From Cyanoderma ruficeps (taxonomy: Eukaryota; Chordata; Aves; Passeriformes; Timaliidae), in the NCBI GenBank assembly GCA_008694505.1, contig VZDJ01004378.1, forward strand, positions 4,509,014 through 4,573,013: a stretch of DNA of 64,000 bases, given 5' to 3'. The notes beneath the pieces are model-generated. The model was not told the origin of the DNA, made no database searches, and saw only the letters and a list, made by a program, of their open reading frames with translations. The position numbers and the translations under genes were made by a program. Below, piece after piece: positions 11,961-21,391 of the stretch (positions within the stretch are counted from its first letter, which is position 1; every line of letters begins with the position of its first letter).

Positions 11961-14591
11961 TAAAAAACATTCCCAACAAAAAAAACCCAAACCAACCAGC
12001 CAACAAAAACACAACAAATAACAAACTAAAACCCCCACTAGCAGGAGGAAACCTGCAACCTGGCCTGCTTGCCCTGCCTGTGCAAACTACTGCACAAACT
12101 GCTGCGCCACACCCTCAGAGACGTGCCACACCACTGTTTGCCCACTCCCGTGATTAGAAACTTTTTTCAAATTTTCAGTATAAATTTGCACATTGCCAGT
12201 TTATAGTCATTTAGGTTTGTGTAAGCACTATCCTAAAATTTATATAAATCTTCTAGAACTTTTTCTCCTTTTTTTCTTTTTAAACACAAACCTAAAGTGT
12301 GTTAGAAAAAACCCAAAAAACAACAAAAAGTCAGTTTTTCTGCAATATTGCAAGGCACATGCAATGCAAAGGCAGTGACCAAAACTCAAAGATATAAAGA
12401 GAGAGGTAGGCACAGATCCCACAGGATTCTCCCCAAACTCTGTGCAAAGGACAGGTGGATGGGTTGAGTGGCGAGTGCACCATTTGGCATGACATCACAG
12501 ACACCTAACTAGAGTGCTCCAAGAAGCCAGAAGAAGGCTCCTGGACCTCCTAGGAAGTTCCAGCCTGACAAATTTGTTAGCTACCATACTTAGACATGCC
12601 TATCAGAACAAGACTTACAAAAGGTACTGACAGAAATAACTGGCATACACTTGAAACTAAATGACTTTTCTAAATGAAAGTGATCTAGAAATAGATTAAA
12701 CACAGTTGGTCAGTTTGAGGATGGAGCCAGAAGAAAAATTGCACAGAATAATATTAGGTCTCTTTTATAAAGCCAGCTGTTACTGTGATCATTAGCTATT
12801 TAGTCTCAGCAAGCAGATGTTTTTCTTTTTGGGAACTTCTGCTGAAATCATGGAGTTCAGCATATAAAGCAACTAAAGCATCAAGTCTTTTTTTAAATGG
12901 TGATTCTAAAGGCTTATTTTTTCCTCAAAATATTTGCTTTAGTTTTCAAAAAGCTTTCAGTTTCTTTGATATATGCTGCTCCTGCAGAACATTACAAATT
13001 TATCTTAAGGATTTGACAGCTTTGAAAAATGGCATTATTTTTGGAAAAAAGTATCCTGAAGAATTATGATACAAACCAGTCTAAATCTCAATGAATTAAA
13101 TAAATCCTACTGTTTTCTTTAGGAAAATATTTCATTTGGTCTGGATAGCTTATTAAAAAAAAAAAAATCTGTTCTGATTAAAGAACTTGCCGTGACTTTT
13201 ACCATGACTAAGAAAATTTTAAATGAGCTAGGAATTCTTTGTCACATTCTGTTACAGAATTTACAAAACCATATCTTTTACTAAGATACAATTGATGTGA
13301 TTTATTTTTATGCAACATCCTTAATTTATAGGATTTTGAAGATCAATTTTTTGTAACACCATTTTAACAGAGTAAAAGTACTCTGGACATCTCTTATTTT
13401 GCCGTTTCAATGTCACTGTTTAACCACTTCTTTTCTGCTTTACTCTTATCCTATCTCAGCAAACAGATAAATGAGGCAGTGAAGATAGATAACTTTTTAA
13501 ATGTTACCTACTTTATATTTCAGCCTTCAGGTAATCCAGTACTCAGCTCGTTTTATGGCAATGAGGATGACAATTCCCAGCCAAATTACTAACGGATATA
13601 GTGCTCCCCAAAACTCCTAAGGAAATCTCCCACTGGCCAGGTGAGAAGTCCTAGTTGCTTCAAATAGAAATATTAGTTGCTGAATGCTACCTGCACATTA
13701 GGATCTTTAATACTCAATATCACTGAAAAAATTTAAAACTACAATCTTTATGTTTAGTGAAGCATGAATTGTAGTAAAAAAATTGTAGTAAAAAAACCCC
13801 AAACATGTCACCTTGTACATTTAACTGGAGGCTGTAAAAATCTAGACAAGAAAATAGCCCTTTTTACATGGCAAGTAGCCAAACCACATCTAGCCCATTT
13901 TTTAGCTGCTGAATCTGAAACTGTGGTGCAAAAGATGTATTCAATGGCCTTGACTTAGAAAAAAATTCAAGTGCAAGATGGCTTTAGGAGAATTACCCAT
14001 CTGCCAGGCAATACCAGTAGGCTCCAGGGCATTGAAGTTCAGGCTGCTCCACTGTCTTTAGGTGATCTAAGCAGCTGAGTGCAGTAACGACCAGTTGGCT
14101 TGCCCAAATGGTACTCAGCTAACCAGGACAGCTGATGTGAAATGCTGAGTTGGTGGAAAAACATTTGAGCTTTGCTCACCTTTGAGAGGTTAGTCTTTCA
14201 GAATTGCAGCCTAGAGTTCCCTTCTTTAAATAAGTATCTAGAACTACTAAAGGAATAAGCAAAATCTGATCTTTTTTAGAGGACAACCAGAGAAAAGGCA
14301 GGGGTAGTGATTTATGCACTGTATCCAGCAAATAGATAATGAAATACTGAGTAGGAGCAGGCAAAAGAACTCGTATTTCCTATCTTGCTGTAGTGTTGTA
14401 CTAATTCAGAATTCTTGCCTCAGAAGCGTGAAGTGGATGCTTAAGGAACAGTGAGAAAAAGGCACTTATATGCTGGAAAATTTTCTCGCAAACTCTCCCA
14501 GGTTCCATTTCCAGCTCCCAAAATTCCTGAAATAGATGTGGTTTCCAACTGCTTAGCAGGCCTCCTTCAAGATTTTGCCCAGAACCCTCTC

Positions 14592-14642
14592 CTTTTTTTG
14601 GTGTTTTTGTTGTTGTTTTTGTTTGGTTGGTTTTATTTTTTA
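14592..14642. repeat. G/T low-complexity tract
   Basis: T-runs are broken by G, GG and GTT units over about 50 bases. It is the same kind of tract as at 33836-33927 and, in reverse orientation, at 7929-7992. Confidence 0.75.
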
Positions 14643-14699
14643 AACTAAGCTAAATTGCTTCATATTACACAAGAAATATGAAAAGTCTTGTCATCTGAC

Positions 14700-14830
14700 A
14701 AAAGCTAATGTTTGAAGACAGAAGCTGTAGGTTCAAATCCCTTTATGTCAGATCAGGCCTTCTCTCTAGATTGTCTGACTAAAAGACTTCAGTGACTGGG
14801 CTACAAAATGAGAAGGTGGCACAGTCATCA
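14700..14830 (+). repeat. Possible MIR-like (tRNA-derived SINE) remnant
   Basis: The 12-mer GGTTCAAATCCC at 14730-14741 fits a tRNA B box. About 75 bases downstream comes TTCAGTGACTGGGCTACAAA followed by ATGAGAAGG. This resembles the MIR core order of B box, then CTCAGTTTCC-like, then AAAATG-rich sequence. The match is degenerate and was judged by eye from memory of the MIR consensus. Chance is possible. Confidence 0.3.
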
Positions 14831-17800
14831 CCTTGTCCTTTGTTTTGAAGAGAAGCAGCAGCAGCCAGAGCAAGACACTGGATTCTGTCAGTATATATTT
14901 AGGGAAGCCTTACTGACTTAAGGTTCAGAAAAGTCATCTGAAATGATATTTGTATTTGGATCCAATGAAACTTTGGAGTTAAAGAGGCACTGAGATGCAC
15001 ACAACATGGTAAGACATGCAGGAGAAGAACTATAACTGCCTGGAAACTTCCCTGGAAGCCATCAAGGTATGAGCTGAATCAGGGAACCTTTTGATCAGAA
15101 TTTTGGGTTCAGACACCTAAGTTACACAGGCAAACTACTTCCATTGCCAAGTGTTCCTCATCAGATGTAGGATAGTACTTTCATCATCCTCCTGACCTTC
15201 ACCACAATAATGATTTCTGAAATTAACTAACTCAAACAATAGCTCCTGCGGTCTTCTAATAGTAATGAAAAATTTTAATTTGTAGGGTAAAATACAGCTA
15301 CTTCCAGTGGATGAAAGAAAACCAAAGTCAAGTACAGGCAAGATGTAGAAGGCAATAGGAGCTTTTAAGAGGAATGCCTTATCTAGAATAATCTGAAACT
15401 TTTACACAGTGTCTGCTTTCCTTAAAAAGCCTGTTATTTCACCTTTATAAGATAGCACCATAATTACCATCAGTGATAAAAATAAACCCTCACCTTGTTT
15501 CTAAATTTTCCAGTTATTTCCAGTTTAGCCTCAAGATTGAATGGACCAACATCAGTAATTTGTATTCAACAAGGAACCTGCACCATACCTTCCTACATAA
15601 GTATTCTGCCACCAACAGCTCCTCAACAACCTGTAGGAGCCAAGTTTCATTTATAGTCCCTGCCTCTTTGAAATATTTGCTATCTTTCATTTAGTGGATC
15701 TTGCTTATTTAATACTGTAAGTCCTTTTCTTCCTGTAGATTCATCTTTCTAATACAGAAGGCTTGACATGTATTCAAAAAGGTAACTTTTGTCTTTATGG
15801 GAAAAGAAGCTTATTGAATAGCCAAAGGATGTCTTGTACAGGAAAGCCACATAAATGGTGCAAGAAGCTGTGAGAACTGAGCTATTAAATGGGAGCTGGG
15901 GGCTCCGGAACTGCCACAGACTTCCAGGCCCTACGGGGAATACTGAGAAGCACAGCACATTTGAAGAGGAATTGCAATTGTCAGGGAAAGAACGGAATCT
16001 GTTCACCCTTAAATTCCTGATTAGAGATCTCGTAGTGGGAAGTGGCCAATTAAATGATGAGCACGAAAACTCTAGGAATTAGCCTTCCTTAAGACATGGG
16101 CAAGTGCCTATTTTCATGAATTAACATACTAATTTACAATACAGATTATAATAATAATATTTTCAAATTACCATCTTATTTATATATATATAAAATTTAG
16201 TTTCTCTCCAGGAATCCAGATAGAAGGATAAATTCAGAGATGAAGTAAGGCTAAATGCAACTGAGAAAACTCTCCTTATAAATTGTATTGATTCAATGTT
16301 GAAAACTACATTAACTATTTTAGATATGTCCTATCACTAGTGTCCTGAGAAAATTTGGCTACACTGACATTAATTTTAAAATGCCATTAATTTTTACACT
16401 TTTCATACCTGACACTATTTGAACCTAAAATAAATCCATACTGTATATTTAGATTTTGATACATATAATTCTCTATGTTACAAAAATGCATAATATACAT
16501 ATAGCCATTATATAGATGGCTAAAATACTAAATAAATCAGTTCTAAAATTCTTATATTTTGTTTTACTTCTTATGTTTTAGCTATGGCAAGATTAAATTT
16601 CTCCATAGGAGCTATGTATCATCATCCATAGGAACACATATTCTTAAGCATAAAATGTGCTAAAGCATTAGTAGTATACATTAATATTACTGTGATTTAA
16701 TTCAGTTTGAAGTGTGCCAAATAACAGGCCTACAAATATACTGCCAAAATAAGAGGTCAATGCAAAAAAGAAGGATCTGATCCCAGAGTCCTTTAACAGT
16801 CTAAGTAAGGGCTTACTGAGTCCAAACATGTGGACATGAGAATGAACACAAGGTGTGATTGGATTTAGGAAGCCAAAGGAGAGATTTAGATTCTCATGAT
16901 TTTCAGTTGTGACCATCCAGTAAAGAGCACAGAGAAGTTGCTTTCATGTTGATAGTGAGCCGCATGCTGCCTGACAGCTTGGAAATACTGTCCTGATGTC
17001 AGCTGTATAAGAAAAATAAGAATATTTAGGGAACAATTACCACCTTTGTGCAAATAAAGTAATGGCACAGGAATGCCAGAAGCAAACTAAAAATGAGAGA
17101 TCTTTTCTAGATAGTGATAAATTACACTGAGACACAACTAATTAAGAAATTCATAGATTAATGAGTTGATTTTGAAAGGCAAAACCCTGGTTGAGGCCAG
17201 ACAGTGACAGCAGTAGGATGCAGATTAGCTAATTCTAGAGACACTTTGTACTTCATTTGGGGAAACTATCCATACATTTTGCTAGGGAGAACATGGAATA
17301 TTTTTAATTCTTGTCTAAATATTTACACTTCTTTGACTCAAATTTAGCCACAATTACAGTGTAATTTGTTAAAATACTTTCCTTTTCCTATGAACATTAT
17401 CTTGCCTACACAGATTCGTAAATAGTCTACTTATTGAAAAGGCTCCAGATATTACTTCCATAGAAACAATGCAACAAAAGGCACCAAAAAGGCACACCTC
17501 GTTGATTTTCAGGTTATATGGAATACATCAGTAAGCCACAGCAGATTTTCAAAGAATATCTTCAGTCTGAGATATATGCAGGCTGAAGATCACAGATTCA
17601 TAAATTTCTCATTTAAAATAAAAATGTAAAAAAAATCAAATTAATTGTTCATGTAGGTTGTCCACGAATTGGGTTTTTCCCCCCTTTCTCTTTAATCTTA
17701 GTAAAAGAAAGAACTTAATAGGAAATCTCTAACCACACAGTAGTGTTCAAAAACAATTGCATAGGATTTCTTACAAGAGCTCTTACTTGTGACTGAATAG

Positions 17801-18490
17801 CATCTCACTCCACAGGTTTCATTGAACTTCACTGAATGGCACTCACTGAGAGTACTCAGATAATACCCTGCTTCATAAATAATTACATCAGTTCTTGATG
17901 TAATCAAGTACCTTGGCTTCAGTAACACTGTGAAGGAAGGTGCTGTTCATAACTCAGCAGGGATATTAGAATTAAGCTCCTAAGCATTTATTTCTACAGT
18001 AAAGCAAAGAATTAACTGTCCCTGTCTTGTCATTCCCAGAAGAACTTTTTGCCTCCATCTGCTCTAACAGTTTATTCCTCAGTAAGGCTTACTTGGCTGC
18101 CTTGTCTTTTTCAGACACATATGGGACAGATTCCCTGATGAATCTCCCGATGTCCACAGCAAATCTCCCAATCAGATTCCTTACGAAGGACCACTTATAA
18201 AGCTCTGTACCAGATCAGCTAAGGACTCAACAACATTTTTTGAAACTACAAGCAAATGAGGTTGGGCTCTACATGTTGCCTTGCCTCAGACTAATAAGCA
18301 TAGGTTCCACAATGCAAAGGCAGATTGCCATGTTCTCCAGCAACAATCCATTCACAGAGCCCTGGGTCTGGTTTCTTCTGCATCAGGAATATTTAATGGT
18401 AAGATCTAGACAGTTCCAATCAGTTCTTCTCTCTCACCAAACCCTTGGAAAGATAAATTGTTGGTATGCAATAATTTGTTTTATATTTTA

Positions 18491-18518
18491 TGAACAAACA
18501 AACAAACAAAAAAACCCA
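18491..18518. repeat. (CAAA)n microsatellite with A/C tail
   Basis: Four CAAA units run into A-runs and CCC. A second, similar (CAAA)n tract lies at 18980-19000. Confidence 0.85.
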
Positions 18519-19786
18519 CAGAAGAAAATGATATCAAGATCCTAAGTATTTGTTTCTATGAATTAATGCTATCAGGTTATAGCATATTTGTAGTGGAGAG
18601 GTAATCAAACAGGAACATGTTCAAATGAAATCTGGTTACATCAACCTAATAGCCTGTGCAGGGTGTTCATTCTTGGAAACAATCCTACTTCTCACACTGA
18701 GAAGTCAAGCTCATGAGTCTTCAGAATGATGCACTACTGAGACCAAATCAATCCATTACAACTAGAAAGGGGGTCCTCTCCAGGTAAGGTTTGAAAACAG
18801 TGTATCAGCCTGAAGAAACAAAAAGTAGCTGCAATTACATCTCATGTACGGTAAAAAACCTTTTCCCATCTTGTCAGATCTTGTAAATTCATGAATATAA
18901 CATACATATGCACAAGTACCTAAACATTGCAGTATATAAAACCAGCATATTTCCAATAAGATGCTAGATGTAATTATTTAAAACAAACAAACAAACAAAA
19001 GGTTACAAAAGTTATGTTTATGTCTTGCATTGCTTCCAGTGTGATAGGATCACCAGAATAGGGAAGTTCTTTCCAAAATTTAATTGAGTTGTATTACATT
19101 ATGATCATATCACCATATATTTCATCTGTTCTCAAACATTTTTATATACCTTCACACATATGTAAAAGCACCTCCTAATTTTTTTCCTTTAAACAGACTT
19201 GGGAACACATCTGATTTTAGGAAACAGGTTGGCAATGTAAAAAGACATTATTAAAACTTATCAAAAGTTTTTTTAACAGGGCATTCTTTGCCATAGTACA
19301 AGAGAATTACTGGAAGTAAGAGAATTGGAGTAAGTACCCTATTTTTAGGAATAGGAATAGGTTAGTTTAAAAGTGACATTAAAATGACATTAGTGGTTTT
19401 CAGTAGTAATGAAATGTTAAAAATGTTGTTAATGCCCTTATGAAGGTGATACATTTTTACTGAAGATCAGTTACATTCATCACGCTTATAGTTGAATAAT
19501 TCTACAGTATTTTCTGAAAGAGGCAAAAATATTTTTCCCATAAAATAAAAATGTAGTTTTCTCTAACTAGCAGAACTTGGTACAAAATTGCTTTCACTGA
19601 CAGTGAAACCTAACCCCGATCTTTGTTTATAGAGCTGCATAGTTTCAGAAGCAGCACCACCTATTGGGTGACAAATGTAGGTTAGTGACTACTTTGTCAC
19701 CGCAGACCCATTGTAAGACCGGTTTTGTACACAGGGATGTGAGGCTCCCAAGTTCCTCTGAAATATAAGCAGCCAAGCGGTATTTT

Positions 19787-20431
19787 CTAGTGATCTATTC
19801 GATAAGAGCTTATAAATTCAAAACGATCATCCAACAGGATACAAACCCTACCATATAAGCTGCTAGTGCTTATTTGATGAAGTACTGAAGAGAGCACTTC
19901 TAACAGCACTAAGTGACTCACGCTGGTTATAACAACCATTCTATCATGTAACAGGGTTTTTAAGATGCACTCCAGTTGCACAGGTCCGCATGAGCTGAAA
20001 ATGAACTTGGTTATGTAAGCAGTCCTACTAACATCTATATATGAATCCATATTCTGTGTGTGGGGTCCCACGTGAACGAACGACTCGTATTTTGCATGGT
20101 TTAGGGCAACCACTGACGTTACCCGTTCAGGGAGAACGAGTCCTTTTTTAAAGTGAAATTTTGCACCATCCCCTTCTCTTCGGAACAGTTCATGTGAGAC
20201 CGTAAAGTAGCATCTCACGTCCCCAGAGAAGCTCGATACCAGCATTGCTGGGCATGGATTTTCTCTCTGCCGCTGCCACCGCCGCACGCCCGCGGGTACA
20301 GGGAGCCCAGAGGGGCCGGAGCCCTGGGAGGGCTCGGCAAGGGAACGCTGGGTGAGCAGAGGCAAGGTGGGCTGGCGAGCCCCACTCGGAGCGGCCCGCC
20401 AGTGGCGGCGGTGGCGCGGGGCACCGCGCAT
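19787..20431 (-). other. Unexplained 214-codon open frame at the start of intron 1
   Basis: An ATG-initiated frame runs from 20431 to a stop at 19787. The first ~62 codons lie in GC-rich CpG-island sequence and could be open by composition. About 150 further codons, from an internal ATG at 20245, run into ordinary sequence. I recognise no domain. The predicted protein has a middle with scattered aromatic and charged residues and a Leu/Val/Ser-rich C-terminus. It starts about 200 bases inside the PTPRZ1 intron on the same strand. It could be chance, a retained-intron product or an alternative first exon. I do not call it a gene. Confidence 0.2.
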
Positions 20432-20635
20432 CCTCGGAGCCCGGCGGCTGAGGTAAAAGGGTTAGGAGAAACGCTCCCACCCGTGGTGTTGACAGCGCGT
20501 TTTCGCGGTGTGGAACAGGCACGGACTGCGCCTGCATATCTAAGTAAAAGGGATCAGAGAGACCAAAACCCACCGGACCCCGGAGAGAAAAGTCGTTCCG
20601 AAGCCCGAAGATGAATTCATGCAGAGATCACTCAC

Positions 20636-20693
20636 CCACTCTGAGGATACAGATGAGCTGGATGCAGGCAACCAAGCGCCCGAGAATGAGCAT
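20636..20693 (-). CDS. PTPRZ1: PTPRZ1 coding exon 1 (signal-peptide start of receptor-type tyrosine phosphatase zeta)
   Basis: Read on the minus strand from the ATG at 20693, the exon encodes MLILGRLVACIQLICILRV and then one base, G, before a GTGAGT donor at 20635. From memory, human PTPRZ1 begins MRILKRFLACIQLLCVCRL followed by D, which gives 11 of 19 identities, a shared ACIQL core, the same length and the same phase-1 break. The peptide is a basic-hydrophobic signal sequence. If the donor is ignored the frame stops at 20628. The frame is also open far upstream, but only because the DNA is GC-rich, so the start is chosen by homology; the context has G at -3. PTPRZ1 is a neural and glial transmembrane phosphatase and chondroitin-sulfate proteoglycan with an extracellular carbonic-anhydrase-like domain and a fibronectin III domain. 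It binds pleiotrophin and contactin. All other exons must lie left of this window or were missed. Confidence 0.85.
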
Positions 20694-20980
20694 GTCCAAA
20701 TCGTCCCTCGCCTCCTTCCGACTGCCTGCCTGTCCGGCTGTCTTAGCCTCCTGCCTGCCCGCCGGCCTCCGCGGGCTGCTGCACCTCTCCCCCACGGGGA
20801 TCCGGCTCCGCGCCGCGACCGCGCCCGGCGGCCGCCCCCACGCCGCGGGCGGGCGGGCGGGATCAGCGGCGCTGGGAGCTGGTGGGGCCGCGGCTCCGCT
20901 CAGCGCATGGCGGGGGCCGCCAGTGGCTGCGGAGGAGCGCGGGGTGTGCGGTGTGCCCGTGTGCTCGGCCCTCCGCTTGA

Positions 20981-21310
20981 TGTGTCTGTCGCGAGTGTTT
21001 GTGTGTCGTGTGTGTGTGCGCCGTGTATGATTGTGTGCGCGGGGGGGCGGAGACCGCGCTCCACTGGGCGGGCGCGCACGTGTGCGCGCGTGTGAGAGTG
21101 TGTGTCTGTGTGCGAGTGTGTGACTGTGTCTGTGTGTGCGTGTGTGTGTGCACCTGTGGAAGCGTGTGTGTATGTGTGCGCGCGAATGTGTGTATGTGTG
21201 TGCGTACGTGTGACACTGTGTGTATGTGCGTGTGTGTATGTGTGTGCGCGCTTGTGGGTGGCTGCGGTGGGTGCGGGTGGGGGGTGCGTGTGCGGGGGTG
21301 TTGTGCGCGG
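20981..21310. repeat. Compound TG/CA-rich tract with CG steps, in the promoter CpG island
   Basis: The plus strand reads as an irregular run of TG and CG dinucleotides, densest at 21073-21260. It is imperfect, broken by short GA, CT and TA steps. Alternating purine-pyrimidine DNA of this kind can adopt Z-DNA. It lies about 290 to 620 bases upstream of the PTPRZ1 ATG, so on the gene's strand it would be a CA-rich stretch in the 5' UTR or the proximal promoter. Confidence 0.85.
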
Positions 21311-21372
21311 CGAGTGCGGTGGCGCGCACCCGCGGGCGGGAGAAACAGAAACCCCCGCTCCTCCTTAAAGGC

Positions 21373-21391
21373 GGGAGGGAGGGGACGGGGG
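21373..21391 (+). promoter_or_regulatory. G-quadruplex motif in the CpG island
   Basis: Four G-runs of 3, 3, 4 and 5 bases are separated by loops of 1, 1 and 2 bases on the plus strand, meeting the usual G3+N1-7 pattern. This is the template strand for PTPRZ1, about 0.7 kb upstream of its ATG. Folding and any role are inference. Confidence 0.5.

Larger units (their letters stand above)
8053..12152 (-). mobile_element. CR1 LINE, nearly full length, inactivated
   Basis: This is a ~4.1 kb element on the minus strand, in the same sense as PTPRZ1 and inside its intron 1. From its 5' side (right) it has a GC-rich leader with a G/T-rich run (11979-12035 on plus), ORF1, ORF2, a ~70-base 3' UTR and an ATTCTGTG end near 8056-8065. 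Most CR1 copies are only the last few hundred bases, so one that keeps the leader is uncommon. Stops and frameshifts break both reading frames. The 5' end is set where the GC-rich leader meets AT-rich DNA and is accurate to perhaps 20 bases. I found no target duplication, which is normal for CR1. Confidence 0.92.
12153..20219 (-). other. PTPRZ1 intron 1, proximal part: no host exon seen
   Basis: This is plain AT-rich sequence. Recognised content: a G/T tract at 14592-14642, a possible MIR-like remnant near 14700-14830, and CAAA microsatellites at 18491-18518 and 18980-19000. The last ~430 bases (19787-20219) carry part of an unexplained 214-codon open frame, listed separately. No other coding signal was seen. 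Confidence 0.6.

Noticed and set aside
11461..12157. Plus-strand open frames over CR1 ORF1
   Set aside because: Antisense shadows of the CR1 element, whose coding strand is minus.
1..20635. PTPRZ1 exon 2 (mature N-terminus start)
   Set aside because: Looked for on the minus strand by eye and not found. A short exon could be missed, but intron 1 is long in other vertebrates, so it probably lies beyond the window.
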